Shown here: piece by piece, positions 52,677-61,367 of the stretch
Numbering within the stretch: the first letter of the stretch is position 1
Layout: the number at the start of each line of letters is the position of its first letter
Assembly (NCBI GenBank): GCA_021604805.1
Contig: BQJR01000004.1
Coordinates: 62,001 to 126,000, forward strand
Reading direction: 5' to 3'
Source: Planctomycetota bacterium
GTDB lineage: Bacteria > Planctomycetota > B15-G4
DNA: 64,000 bases
Program-made: the position numbers and the translations under genes
Notes under the pieces: generated by a model
Told to the model about the DNA's origin: nothing
The model's database searches: none
The model's input: the letters and a program-made list of their open reading frames with translations, nothing else

Positions 52677-53389
52677 GGCGCGAGCTTCGTGAAGCTGAGG
52701 AGGTAGTTCTCTTCGAGACCGGGCACGTTCAGTTCCGTGGCCGCGCTGAAGCCGGCCGCCTCGACCTCTCCGGCGAACTCCAGCTTGCCCGCGCGCACGT
52801 GTTCGAGCATCCAATCGCGCGAAACGCCGGGCACGCGTTCGAAGTCGAGCAGCAGCAAGCGACCGCCGGGGCGCAAGGCGCGATGCAAACTGGCGAGCGT
52901 TTCCTGCGGGTGCTCGAAGTGGTGATAGGTGTCGCAGATGAAGGCGACGTCGATCGAGTCGGGCGGCAGGGAGCTGCTGCGCTCGGTGCATTCCACCACG
53001 CGCACGTTGCCGAGTTCTTCGCGGCGCACGCGCTCGCGCAAGTGCTCGAGGAAGCGCGGCGAGAGGTCGACGGCGTAGAGCAGCCCGCGCGGGCCGAGCG
53101 CTTCGCTGAGCGGCGCGAGGAACAAGCCCGTGCCAGCGCCGATGTCGGCGACGCGCTGCCCCGCGCGGACGTCGAGCGCGGCCAGGATCGCGTCGCGGGC
53201 CAGCGCCACTTCGCGCGATTCACCTTCGAAGCGTTGCACGTACTCGGCCACGTCGAGCTGCGGGTCGAGGAAGTTCGCGTTGAGGCTGGAGGGTGCGCCG
53301 GGGGCCGCGGGCGCGGCGTCGGGAGCATGAGGTGTCGCGCAAGCCAGCGCAGCGCACAAACCAAGCGAGAGGGTCCAACGAGCCAGCAT
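52673..53389 (-). CDS. Lipoprotein-like class I SAM-dependent methyltransferase
   Basis: The 238-residue protein begins with a signal peptide and lipobox-like ALAC (MLARWTLSLGLCAALACATP), then a Pro/Ala linker and a methyltransferase domain. Motif I is VADIGAGTGLFLAPLSEALG, followed by LLYAVDLSPRFLEHLRERVR and DVAFICDTYHHFEHP. The SAM-binding residues appear intact, so catalysis is likely. SAM is normally cytoplasmic, which makes an exported methyltransferase odd. Either the signal is not functional or the protein works in an unusual place. It is translationally coupled to the DinB-like gene. Confidence 0.85.
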   Translation of the reverse strand: MLARWTLSLGLCAALACATPHAPDAAPAAPGAPSSLNANFLDPQLDVAEYVQRFEGESREVALARDAILAALDVRAGQRVADIGAGTGLFLAPLSEALGPRGLLYAVDLSPRFLEHLRERVRREELGNVRVVECTERSSSLPPDSIDVAFICDTYHHFEHPQETLASLHRALRPGGRLLLLDFERVPGVSRDWMLEHVRAGKLEFAGEVEAAGFSAATELNVPGLEENYLLSFTKLAP

Positions 53390-53727
53390 GAGGGTCTCCG
53401 AGATCGGCGAGCCGAGGCGGCGCAGCAGGCGGCCGCGAGCGCAGCATTCTGAAGCATCGCGGCGTTCAGCGCGACGGCTCGTCGGCGCGCCGCTCGATCA
53501 TCGGCCGATCGTCGGCCGATCGTCGGCCAAACGTCGTCCGCTCACCGACGCGCGCAGCTCGGGCTCCGCGTGCCCGAGGCACGCCGTCGAGCCGGCGCTC
53601 CCTCCTCAACGACCGCGCGCCGACCCTCACCCAGCACGAGGCTGCGTGAGGATCGGCGCGGGCCATGCCTTCCGGGGTCGCGTTCAGGCCGTGCCGCACG
53701 ATGCGGAACAGCTCGACGCGCCGTCCA
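53390..53727. other. Spacer without a convincing gene
   Basis: This 338-base gap lies between the methyltransferase start and the secreted protein stop. It contains an 11-base tandem repeat (53495-53527). I find no open frame with the codon pattern of the neighbours. A minus-strand frame contains the string RVELFRIVRHGLNATP, slightly like cytochrome c tails, but it has no CXXCH and is probably chance. Confidence 0.5.
53495..53527. repeat. 11-base tandem repeat
   Basis: The units CGATCATCGGC, CGATCGTCGGC and CGATCGTCGGC follow directly on each other in the spacer upstream of the methyltransferase. No function is evident. Confidence 0.8.
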
Positions 53728-54807
53728 TCAGGGCAGTGCGGCCTCCAGCGCGTTGGTCGCACTCGCGCCCGACACACCGCCCACGTCTGGGAACCAAGCC
53801 TGCAGGTAGAGGCTCAGACCGCCCGGTAGACCCAAGGGGATGCTGCTGTTGAGGTCGACCGTTTGGAAGGCGAAGGCCGGCGTGGGGAAGGTCACGAGGT
53901 TGGTCGGCGCCGGCACCAGGATCCCACCCTTGAAGGGCGCGTTGATCGCGGCGATGTCGAAGAAGGCGTAGGCCGTAGTGCTCAACGGCATCCCCGCGAA
54001 GGTGAGCGTGAAGGACTCACCGCCTGCGAGCGAACCCGAACCCGACAGCGTGGGCGCGAAGAAGCCCGTGAGCTGGTTGCCGAGGTCGATGAACTCACCC
54101 GTGCCGCCGGCGTCTTCCGTGCAGGCGCGGATCAGGAAGTTGCCGTTGTAGAAGTTCGGGCACAGCGCGATGAAGCCGCCGAACAGGAAGGTGCGCGGCT
54201 CGACCCAACCTTCGCCGGTGATGAACATGAGCGAGGTCTGGGGCGCGGTGGTGCAGCTGCCCGTGCCCGACGCGTCGGTGAGGAAGTTGGCCGGGTGACC
54301 GCCGCCGCAGGTGCCGTTCGGGTTGATGTTCATGCGGAAGGCCACCACGAAGGCGTTCGTGCCGTCGCCCACGATGATGTCGAAGTTCGACACGTCGAGT
54401 TCGTTGAGGCCGTGCGAGATCACTTGCATCGACGCCGCAGCGTCGTCGTTCAGGTCGAAGACCTTCGGGCCGAGGATGGGCGTGTTCCCGCTCCACGTGA
54501 TGCCGTCGTAGATCTCCACGTTCACCGTGGCGTTGAAACCGCCGGCGCCGGTCACGTGACCGAAGCCCACCGACACCTTGTTCAGCTTCTGCCGTTGCTG
54601 GCCCGGGTCCAGGTAGAAGACCTGCGCAGCGGCTTCGCCTTCGCACATGCCTTGGATCACAGCTGTGGGGACGGCCCCACCGGGGACATCCGCCAGGATG
54701 TCGTTCTTCCAGAAGTTGTCGCCCGGGCAAGACTGCGCGCTGGCGGAAGCGCTGAGCGCTCCGAGCAGCAGTGCCGCGGACAGCGCGGCGGACACGGTGA
54801 ATCGCAT
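53728..54807 (-). CDS. Secreted protein with planctomycete-type C-terminal domain
   Basis: The 359-residue protein starts at the ATG at 54807 with a signal peptide ending ASASAQSCPGD. The N-terminal half is beta-rich (AAAQVFYLDPGQQRQKLNKV). From about residue 245 there is a domain with PTLSGSGSLAGGESFTLT, FKGGILVPAPTNLVT and, at the end, ASATNALEAALP. I associate this ending (S-A-[ST]-N-A-L) with C-terminal domains of planctomycete secreted proteins, where it may serve in sorting or folding. The role is unknown. Three cysteine-rich turns (ACTEDAGG, TCGGGH, SCTTAP) suggest disulfides. Confidence 0.75.
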   Translation of the reverse strand: MRFTVSAALSAALLLGALSASASAQSCPGDNFWKNDILADVPGGAVPTAVIQGMCEGEAAAQVFYLDPGQQRQKLNKVSVGFGHVTGAGGFNATVNVEIYDGITWSGNTPILGPKVFDLNDDAAASMQVISHGLNELDVSNFDIIVGDGTNAFVVAFRMNINPNGTCGGGHPANFLTDASGTGSCTTAPQTSLMFITGEGWVEPRTFLFGGFIALCPNFYNGNFLIRACTEDAGGTGEFIDLGNQLTGFFAPTLSGSGSLAGGESFTLTFAGMPLSTTAYAFFDIAAINAPFKGGILVPAPTNLVTFPTPAFAFQTVDLNSSIPLGLPGGLSLYLQAWFPDVGGVSGASATNALEAALP

Positions 54808-54954
54808 ACGAAGTACCCCTTCTTGGTGGTTCAGCTTCGGCGGGGAGCCCCGACGCTCTCTCGATCGGGCCGCACGAACTCGACCAGGAAGCATAGACCG
54901 GAATTGGAAAGTCGGTAAGCCTGCGCTCGACACGGGGGCCGCATCCGGCAGGCG

Positions 54955-56457
54955 TCAGCGGCGCCGCGATTCCAACTCGAAAGCGCGCCCCGAACGCGGG
55001 ATGAACAGGCGATCCCCGAGCTCGGGCACGATCGGCGCTTCACCGCGCACGCGCTCGAGTTCCTCCGCGAAGGCTGCCGTCTGACTCGGCTCACCGTGCG
55101 TGAGCACCACGCGCGCGCGCGGCTCGCCCGTGCCTTCGATCCAAGCCAACAACTCGCTGCGGCCGGCGTGCGCGGAGAAACCACCGAGCGTGCGGATGCT
55201 GGCCTTGACGCGCACCTCTTCGCCCATCACGCGCACCGACTTCGCGCCGTTCACCAGCGCGCGCCCGAGGCTGCCCTCCGCCTGATACCCCACGATCAGG
55301 ATCTGCGCGTCGGTGCGCCACAGGTTGTGCTTGAGGTGATGCTGGATGCGACCGGCGTCGCACATCCCGCTGGCCGAGAGGATCGTGAGACCTTGACGCT
55401 CGTTGAGTTCGGCGGATTCGGTCCAGTGTCGCGTGGAACGCAAGCGCGCGGGCATCAGCGCGGGGACTTCACCTTGCAAGCGCGCGCGCGTCGTCTCGCC
55501 CAGACATGACGGGTTGCGCGTGTAGAGATCGGTGACGTTGATCGCCATCGGGCTGTCGAGCACGGTTTCACGACGCGGCACGCGGCCTTCCTGTTCGAGC
55601 ATGGCGATGGCGTGCAGCAGTTCCTGCGCGCGCCCCACGGCGAACACCGGCACGATCACGTTGCCGCCGCTGCGTTCGGCGCGGCTGAGTGAGTCGGCGA
55701 GTTCGTCGAGCGTGGCGGCGCCGTCGCGGTGATCGCGGTCGCCGTAGGTCGACTCCATGATCACGAGGTCCGCGCCCTGCGGCGGCTGCGGATCCGGCAC
55801 CACGGGCTGCCCCACGCGCCCGATATCGCCCGAGAAGACCACGCTGCGTTCGGCCTTCACGTCGCGGATACGGAACTCCACGTGCGACGCGCCGAGGATG
55901 TGCGCGGCAGGATGGAAGCGCACGCGCAGGTCCTCGGCCAGCGTGATGAACTCACCGAACTCGTGTGGCTCGAGTTGTTCGAGGGCGAGCTCGGCGTCGC
56001 GCATCACGTAGAGCGGCACGGCGGGCGGACGACCGGCGCGTTGCAAGCGCCGCGACTTGTGCTTGGCGTCCGACTCTTGGATGTGAGCGGCGTCGCGCAA
56101 GATGATCTCGGCGAGGTCGCAGGTGCCGCAGGTGGCGTGCACCTTGCCGCGGAAGCCCTCGGCCACGAGCCGCGGGAGCAGACCGCAATGGTCGAGGTGG
56201 GCGTGGGTGAGCACCACGGCGTCGAGGTGCTGGGGATCGAAAGGCCACTTGGCGCTGTTCAGCGCGCGATCCTGTTTGCCGCCCTGGTGCATGCCGCAGT
56301 CGATGAGGACGCGTGTGTCGTGCGTGCTCAGCAGGTAGCAGGAGCCGGTGACTTTCCCCGCGGCACCGTGGAAGTCGATGCGCGCGAGACTGTCGTCGCG
56401 CCAGGCGGGTGGCTTGGGCGGCGTCTTGCGACGCGAGTTCGAGTTCCCGTGGGACAT
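54955..56457 (-). CDS. Beta-CASP metallo-beta-lactamase-fold nuclease-like protein
   Basis: The 500-residue protein has the metal site HAHLDH (85-90) in VVLTHAHLDHCGLLPRLVAE, the MBL strand KVTGSCYLLSTHDTRVLIDC and the beta-CASP features GGNVIVPVFAVGRAQELLHA, SASGMCDAGRI and TLGGFSAHAGRSEL. These match the CPSF73/RNase J-related proteins that cleave RNA. It is also similar to bacterial uncharacterised exonucleases. It should be an active metallo-hydrolase; the RNA substrate is unknown. Confidence 0.92.
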   Translation of the reverse strand: MSHGNSNSRRKTPPKPPAWRDDSLARIDFHGAAGKVTGSCYLLSTHDTRVLIDCGMHQGGKQDRALNSAKWPFDPQHLDAVVLTHAHLDHCGLLPRLVAEGFRGKVHATCGTCDLAEIILRDAAHIQESDAKHKSRRLQRAGRPPAVPLYVMRDAELALEQLEPHEFGEFITLAEDLRVRFHPAAHILGASHVEFRIRDVKAERSVVFSGDIGRVGQPVVPDPQPPQGADLVIMESTYGDRDHRDGAATLDELADSLSRAERSGGNVIVPVFAVGRAQELLHAIAMLEQEGRVPRRETVLDSPMAINVTDLYTRNPSCLGETTRARLQGEVPALMPARLRSTRHWTESAELNERQGLTILSASGMCDAGRIQHHLKHNLWRTDAQILIVGYQAEGSLGRALVNGAKSVRVMGEEVRVKASIRTLGGFSAHAGRSELLAWIEGTGEPRARVVLTHGEPSQTAAFAEELERVRGEAPIVPELGDRLFIPRSGRAFELESRRR

Positions 56458-56568
56458 GCGGCCAGCCTAGTCGCCGGACGACACGCCCACCAGCTCGGCG
56501 CTCGGCGTCCGCTCGGCCGGCCACGTGCCCGCTGGCGCGCGCGCGCGGGCGTGGCTACGCTGGCGGCC

Positions 56569-56850
56569 ATGTCACACGACGGCGTTTTCCACCCGAATCA
56601 CGACGAGCTCCACGGCCAGACCGTGGTGGTTCGTACTTCCGGCCCCCACACCCTGATCGGTCGCTGGCACGAAGTCCGCGAAGGCCAGGTGCTCATGATG
56701 GACGTGGCCAAGCACGACGCGTCCGCCGCCGAAGAGAGCGCCGATGACTGGGTCGCGCGCATCAAGAAGTTCGGCATCCCGGTCGACGAGCGCAGCGCCA
56801 GCGTGGCGCAAGCCAGCGTCACCGAGGTCGTGCGCCTGCGCGACGCCTGA
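56569..56850 (+). CDS. Small conserved-looking protein of unknown function
   Basis: This 93-residue protein (MSHDGVFHPNHDELHGQTVV) has beta-strand character in the first half (VVVRTSGPHTLIGRWHE) and an acidic helix in the second (DASAAEESADDWVARIKKFG). It ends 14 bases before the msrA start, so the two are probably co-transcribed. It is divergent from the beta-CASP gene. Confidence 0.65.
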   Translation: MSHDGVFHPNHDELHGQTVVVRTSGPHTLIGRWHEVREGQVLMMDVAKHDASAAEESADDWVARIKKFGIPVDERSASVAQASVTEVVRLRDA

Positions 56851-56864
56851 GCCGGAGCCCACCG

Positions 56865-57398
56865 ATGAGCGACTCGCCCGCACCCGAAACCCTCGCCACG
56901 CTCGCCGCCGGCTGCTTCTGGTGCGTGGAGGCCGTGTACGTGCAGATCGACGGCGTGCTCAGCGCGCAGTCCGGCTTCATGGGCGGCCACACCGAGAACC
57001 CCACCTACGAACAGATCTGCGAGGGCACGTCGGGTCACGCCGAAGTGGTGCAGCTGCACTTCGACCCCGCGCGCGTGAGCTACGAGCAGCTGCTCGACTG
57101 GTTCTGGAAGCTGCACGACCCCACCACGCGCAACCGCCAAGGTGCCGACGTGGGCACGCAGTACCGCTCGGCGATCTTCGCGCACACGCCGGAGCAGAAG
57201 GCCGCGGCCGAGGCCTCGCGCGCGGCGGCCGACGCTTCAGGCGCCTTCGCGAACCCGATCGTCACCGAGATCGTGAACGCTTCGGCGTTCACCCCCGCCG
57301 ACGAGAAGCACGACGACTACTACCGTCGCAACAAGAACGCCGGGTACTGCCAGGTCGTGATCAGCCCCAAGCTCGCGAAGCTCGGCCTGCAGAGCTGA
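56865..57398 (+). CDS. msrA: Peptide methionine sulfoxide reductase A
   Basis: MsrA repairs methionine-S-sulfoxide in proteins. The 177-residue product has the active-site motif GCFWC (16-20) with catalytic Cys17, and the family motifs GHTENPTYEQICEGTSGHAE, VGTQYRSAIFA and the C-terminal KNAGYCQVVISPKL with the resolving Cys. The length is typical. It follows a small protein by 14 bases. Confidence 0.96.
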   Translation: MSDSPAPETLATLAAGCFWCVEAVYVQIDGVLSAQSGFMGGHTENPTYEQICEGTSGHAEVVQLHFDPARVSYEQLLDWFWKLHDPTTRNRQGADVGTQYRSAIFAHTPEQKAAAEASRAAADASGAFANPIVTEIVNASAFTPADEKHDDYYRRNKNAGYCQVVISPKLAKLGLQS

Positions 57399-57399
57399 T

Positions 57400-57411
57400 G
57401 CGCCGCGGCGC
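57400..57411 (+). terminator. Palindrome after msrA
   Basis: GCGCCGCGGCGC, a perfect 12-base palindrome, begins one base after the msrA stop in the gap before the convergent lipoprotein gene. It may mark the end of both transcripts. There is no U-tract, so support is positional only. Confidence 0.3.
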
Positions 57412-57499
57412 GACCCGCTGAGCTCGCGCCCAACGACTCGCGCCGCGGAAGTGCTGCCGGTGTGGGAACGCACGCTGAGCGCGCGCCCCGCCGTCGCAC

Positions 57500-58138
57500 T
57501 CAGTTCGCCTGACTGAAGGTGAAGGGCACCTTGAGTTCGGCCCAGTGCATCCAGGCCGTGGTGGCGTCGGGCAGCTCGCCGTCGAAGCCATAGGTGAGAC
57601 GCTCCAGGTGCGGCGCGGCCATCGGCTTCACCGGCACGCTGAGCACCGTGAGGTCGGGGTTGAACTGTCCCGTGCCAGCGTTGCCTGCGTAGCTCTGCAC
57701 CACGATCGACCACGTGTTGTCGCGCGGGATCATCATCAGCACGTACTTGCCGGCGGCGAGCGGTTCGCCTTCGAGCAGCAGGTCTTGCGAGAGCTCGAGC
57801 GTGGTGGGTTCGTTGGCGCCGGCGCGCCACGGGCTGGGCTCACCGTTGCGCGGCACGATCGGACCGTAGCGGCCGACGGCGGTCCACACGTCGCGCCCGT
57901 TCGCTGCGGGACGGTGGTAAGCGATCCGTACCCAGCTGTCGGCACCGACCACTTGGCTCACCACGGCGCCCGGGCTGGCGAGGGGCGCGGTGCGCACACG
58001 TTCCCACGGTGAGAAGCCGTGCGCAGCGCTGTCCTCGCTGTGCGCCGCTTCGCGCTCGGCGAGCTCCGAATTCAGGGCGTGGTCAGAGACGCAGGCAGTG
58101 AGGGTCAGCGACAAACACACGGCGACGAGCAACTTCAT
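57500..58138 (-). CDS. DUF2911 family lipoprotein
   Basis: From the ATG at 58138 (MKLLVAVCLSLTLTACVSDH) the 212-residue protein has a lipobox LTAC (Cys16). The conserved DUF2911 core contains VWTAVGRYGPIVP, PSPWRAGANEPTTLELSQDL and PLAAGKYVLMMIPRDNTWSI. The family function is unknown. An ATG three codons upstream is an equal alternative. Confidence 0.88.
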   Translation of the reverse strand: MKLLVAVCLSLTLTACVSDHALNSELAEREAAHSEDSAAHGFSPWERVRTAPLASPGAVVSQVVGADSWVRIAYHRPAANGRDVWTAVGRYGPIVPRNGEPSPWRAGANEPTTLELSQDLLLEGEPLAAGKYVLMMIPRDNTWSIVVQSYAGNAGTGQFNPDLTVLSVPVKPMAAPHLERLTYGFDGELPDATTAWMHWAELKVPFTFSQAN

Positions 58139-58269
58139 GGCGGGCATCCGGGGAGGCGAGGAGGAGGAAAGCGATCGCCGCGCAGCTTAGCGAAGGCGAC
58201 GCCGACCTCAGCACGCTTCTCGGCGTCCGCGAGCAGCGCGCGCAGGAGTCCTGCTGCACGCCGTCGGCC

Positions 58270-59256
58270 TCAGGGCAGCGTGAGGTCCACTGCGAGCACG
58301 TCGCCAGCACTCAACTCGATCGCGCGCGGCTCGGGCAAGGGCGCGACGCTCGCCTCGTCAGCCTCGAGGTCCTGCGTCATGAGCTTGAGTGGCCCGCTCG
58401 GCACGCCGTCGAACTGCACGCGCCCGTCGGCATCGGTGAGACCCACGAAGGGGTGCGCGAACACGGCCAGCGCCACGCTGGGTTCTGTGGCGTCGTGGAC
58501 GCGGCAGTGCAAGCTCAGCACGCCGTACTCGTGCGGGAACATCAAGCGACGTTCACCACCCGCGATGAGGGAACGGTTCAGCAAGGCCTTGCCGCTGGCG
58601 TCGCGGAACTCGGCCGTGTGCAGGTCGCGCGCGTCGCCGATCAGAGCGAGCTCGCGAAACGCCGACACGAGATGCGGGCCCGGCGCGAAACTCTCGCCCT
58701 CGTGGCGCAACTCATAAGCCTCGGGTGAGACGTCGAAACGCAAGCGCTCCAAACCCTCCGACACATACACGAGCGCACCCTCCACCGGGCCGCCGTCGGC
58801 GCGCAACACGCGCAACTCCAGGCTGCCGAGTGTGTCGGGATCGAGCTCGCTCGCGGCGGGCGGCGGCTGCAGCACGAAGAGGTCTTCGGTCACGCCCACG
58901 GGCGCTTCGGTGCGCGGCTCGATCGGTTTCGTGGGCGCCCCACCGAAGCTCCACAGCGAACCGGCCACCACGTAGGTGATGCCGAACTTCACCAGCGTGA
59001 GCTTGGTGGTCTCGAGGAACCACGCGGGCCAGCTCAACTTGCGTTCCCACGCCAGCAAGCCCCACACGAGCAGCGGGATCGGCACATAACTGAACCAGAT
59101 GTTCTGGTCGACCTCGTCGGTCGTGCGCGCTTCCCAGATCGGATTCATGAAGAAGAAGATGGCGAGCACCGCGACGAGCGCCGCGGAGAACGAGAGCCAG
59201 GAGAGCGTGGGCGGCGAGCCCGTGGCGTCGGTGGAGTCTGCGTTTTGGGTGGTCAT
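58270..59256 (-). CDS. Membrane protein with cupredoxin-like domain
   Basis: The 328-residue protein starts at the ATG at 59256; an ATG at 59277 is an alternative. It has three membrane helices (about 18-38, 54-70, 88-104), a regulatory-like beta domain (LELRVLRADGGPVEGALVYV), then a C-terminal cupredoxin-type fold. Possible type I copper ligands are H213 (DLHTAEF), C251 and H254 (LSLHCRVHDA). The VFAHPFVGLTDADGRVQFDG segment matches plastocyanin-like proteins with a CxxH site. The gene begins about 27 bases after the sulfatase-like lipoprotein stop and is probably in its operon. Copper binding is inferred. Confidence 0.7.
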   Translation of the reverse strand: MTTQNADSTDATGSPPTLSWLSFSAALVAVLAIFFFMNPIWEARTTDEVDQNIWFSYVPIPLLVWGLLAWERKLSWPAWFLETTKLTLVKFGITYVVAGSLWSFGGAPTKPIEPRTEAPVGVTEDLFVLQPPPAASELDPDTLGSLELRVLRADGGPVEGALVYVSEGLERLRFDVSPEAYELRHEGESFAPGPHLVSAFRELALIGDARDLHTAEFRDASGKALLNRSLIAGGERRLMFPHEYGVLSLHCRVHDATEPSVALAVFAHPFVGLTDADGRVQFDGVPSGPLKLMTQDLEADEASVAPLPEPRAIELSAGDVLAVDLTLP

Positions 59257-59282
59257 GGCAACCGCATAGCTTGCCATTTGGC

Positions 59283-61292
59283 TCAGCGTTGCGCAGCCCT
59301 GAGTGCGGCCACGGTGGCGCGCGTCTGGGCCTCCTGCTCGGGCCTCAGCCCGCCGCTCGCCAGCGCGCGCTCGCCGTAGCTCACGGCCAGGTCGGCGCGC
59401 CCGATCTCGAAGGCGATCTGCGCCGCCTCGAGCAGCGCCACGGGGTGACGCGGCGCCGCGGCGAGCGCGAGTTCGTAGGCGTCGAGGGCTTCCTGCGGGC
59501 GCGCGCTGAGTCGCATCACGTGGGCGAGGTCGATGGCGGCGTCGGGTTGGTCGTCGCGCTGACGCAACAACGCGCGCAACACCTCTTCGGCGCGCTCGTG
59601 TTCGCCGAGGAAGCGCAGCGTCTTGCCCATGGCGGCTTGCGCCGTGACGTCGCCGGGCAAGAGCTCGAGCAACTCTTCGAGCACCGGCTTCACGTTCAGG
59701 TAGTCGCGGCGCGCGAGCAGGTAGGCCACCCGGCCGCGCAACTCGTTCGAGCGTTGCGCGATGTCTTTCGGGTCGACGAGCTCGGCGCCGGCGTCGAGCT
59801 CCGCGAAGAGGTAGCCGAGCTCGGCCAAGCGCGCGAGTTCGTCGGCGGCGGGCGTGGCGCTCGTGGCGGGCGTGGCGCTCGCATCCGACGGCGCCGCGCG
59901 ACGCAGGGCGTCGAGCGCAGCAGCCAAGGCGCGCGCTTCGGGGTGCGTGTTGCTGAACAGGTTGTTCAACTCGTCGGGATCGACGCGCAAGTCGTAGAGC
60001 TCGGGGCGCGGCGCTTCCACGTACTTGTGCGTGGCGCTGCTGAGCGCGGCCAGCGGCGCAGCGCCCAAGGAGTAGTAGGCCGACTGGCACTCGAGGTAGG
60101 CCAGGGCCGACCGAGCGCTGGTGCTGGTGTCCTCGCCAGGCGCGACACCTGCCGACGTGAGTGCCTGCGCGAAGGACGTGCCGTCGAGCGCGGCGGCTTC
60201 GGGGCAGCCGAGCAGCTCGAGCAGCGTGGGCAACACGTCGACCGCGGCGAGTTGGGTGCTGATCGTCTGCTGCGCGCGCACGCCGGGTCCGGCCACGATC
60301 AAGGGCACATGCTGCGTGGCGTCGTACACGAACAGGCCGTGGGTCAACTCGTGGTGCTCGCCCAGGCTCTCGCCGTGATCTGAGGTGACGACCACCAGCG
60401 TGCGCTCGAGTTCGCCGCGCGCGCGCAAGGCTTCGAACACGCGCCCGAGTTGCTCGTCGACGAAGGCGATCTCGGCGTCGTAGCGCTCCGAGGTGCTCGT
60501 CTCGAAGCCGCTCTGCAGGTGCGCGGGCGGGGAGTAGGGCGCGTGCGGATCGAAGAGGTGCAGCCAGGCGAACCACGGTTGCGCCGGGCGCGGCGGCGTC
60601 GTCGTCCACCACTCGAGCAGGCGATCCACGGTGCGATCGCCGGGCCGCTCGAGCAGCGAACCGCGCTGGTTGACGCCGAAGCGGTCGTCGTAGTGCGCGA
60701 AGCCTTGCGACAACCCGTAGTGCGCTGCCAACACGTGCGCCGACACGAAGGCCGCCGTGCGATAGCGTTGCGCGCTGAGCCGCTCGGCGAGCGTGAGCAG
60801 CTCGGGCCCGGCGCGGAACACGCCGTTGTCGCGCACGCCGTGCCGGAAGGGATGCAAGCCCGTGAGCAGCGAGGTGTGCGAAGGCAGCGTGACGGGCGTG
60901 GCCGAGAGCGCTCGCAGGGCACGTGCACCGCGCGCCGCGAGCGCGTCGAGCACGGGCGTGCGCGCGGGCTCCCAGCCGTAGCAACCGAGACGGTCGCCGC
61001 GCAGCGTGTCGACCGTGACGAAGAGCAGGTTGGCGCCGCGCGCTGCGGCGACCTGCGGTACCTCGTTTGCTGAACTCGATGTGGTCGGGACTCCCGCCGC
61101 CGCGGAGTTCGCGGTCTCCGAACTCACACGCCCCGAGTCAGCAGGCCCGGCGGACTCCGAAGCGCGGGGCTCTGTCGCTTGCTCGGACGAGTCGCCGCAA
61201 GCCACCAACCACGCGCCAGCGAGCAGCATCAAGGCGAGCCGACGCGCGGCCCGGGCGGCGGATCTCATGAAGAAGGGTGCGCGCGGCGTCAT
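59283..61292 (-). CDS. Sulfatase-like lipoprotein with C-terminal TPR repeats
   Basis: The ATG at 61292 gives 669 residues; 61268 is an alternative start that still keeps the lipoprotein signal (LMLLAGAWLVACGDSS). An Ala/Ser linker leads to an alkaline-phosphatase-fold domain with ANLLFVTVDTLRGDRLGCYG and VVVTSDHGESLGEHHELTHG. At the nucleophile site it reads SATPVTLPSHTSLLTG, so Thr135 replaces the Cys or Ser of true sulfatases. The C-terminal 200 residues contain TPR-like repeats (PKDIAQRSNELRGRVAYLLA, TAQAAMGKTLRFLGEHERAE). This architecture is common among envelope hydrolases or transferases of unknown substrate. It is divergent from the flavoprotein at 61368. Confidence 0.88.
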   Translation of the reverse strand: MTPRAPFFMRSAARAARRLALMLLAGAWLVACGDSSEQATEPRASESAGPADSGRVSSETANSAAAGVPTTSSSANEVPQVAAARGANLLFVTVDTLRGDRLGCYGWEPARTPVLDALAARGARALRALSATPVTLPSHTSLLTGLHPFRHGVRDNGVFRAGPELLTLAERLSAQRYRTAAFVSAHVLAAHYGLSQGFAHYDDRFGVNQRGSLLERPGDRTVDRLLEWWTTTPPRPAQPWFAWLHLFDPHAPYSPPAHLQSGFETSTSERYDAEIAFVDEQLGRVFEALRARGELERTLVVVTSDHGESLGEHHELTHGLFVYDATQHVPLIVAGPGVRAQQTISTQLAAVDVLPTLLELLGCPEAAALDGTSFAQALTSAGVAPGEDTSTSARSALAYLECQSAYYSLGAAPLAALSSATHKYVEAPRPELYDLRVDPDELNNLFSNTHPEARALAAALDALRRAAPSDASATPATSATPAADELARLAELGYLFAELDAGAELVDPKDIAQRSNELRGRVAYLLARRDYLNVKPVLEELLELLPGDVTAQAAMGKTLRFLGEHERAEEVLRALLRQRDDQPDAAIDLAHVMRLSARPQEALDAYELALAAAPRHPVALLEAAQIAFEIGRADLAVSYGERALASGGLRPEQEAQTRATVAALRAAQR

Positions 61293-61367
61293 CGGCGGCG
61301 ATGCTAACACCGCGCGCGCGTCTCGCTGCGAGGATCGCCGCGCTCCCCCGCCTCTCGGTGAGTCGCC

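Noticed and set aside
53466..53777. Minus-strand frame with the string LFRIVRHGLNATP, slightly like the end of a cytochrome c domain.
   Set aside because: There is no CXXCH, the remainder is Arg-rich and unlike protein, and it overlaps the end of a well-supported gene.
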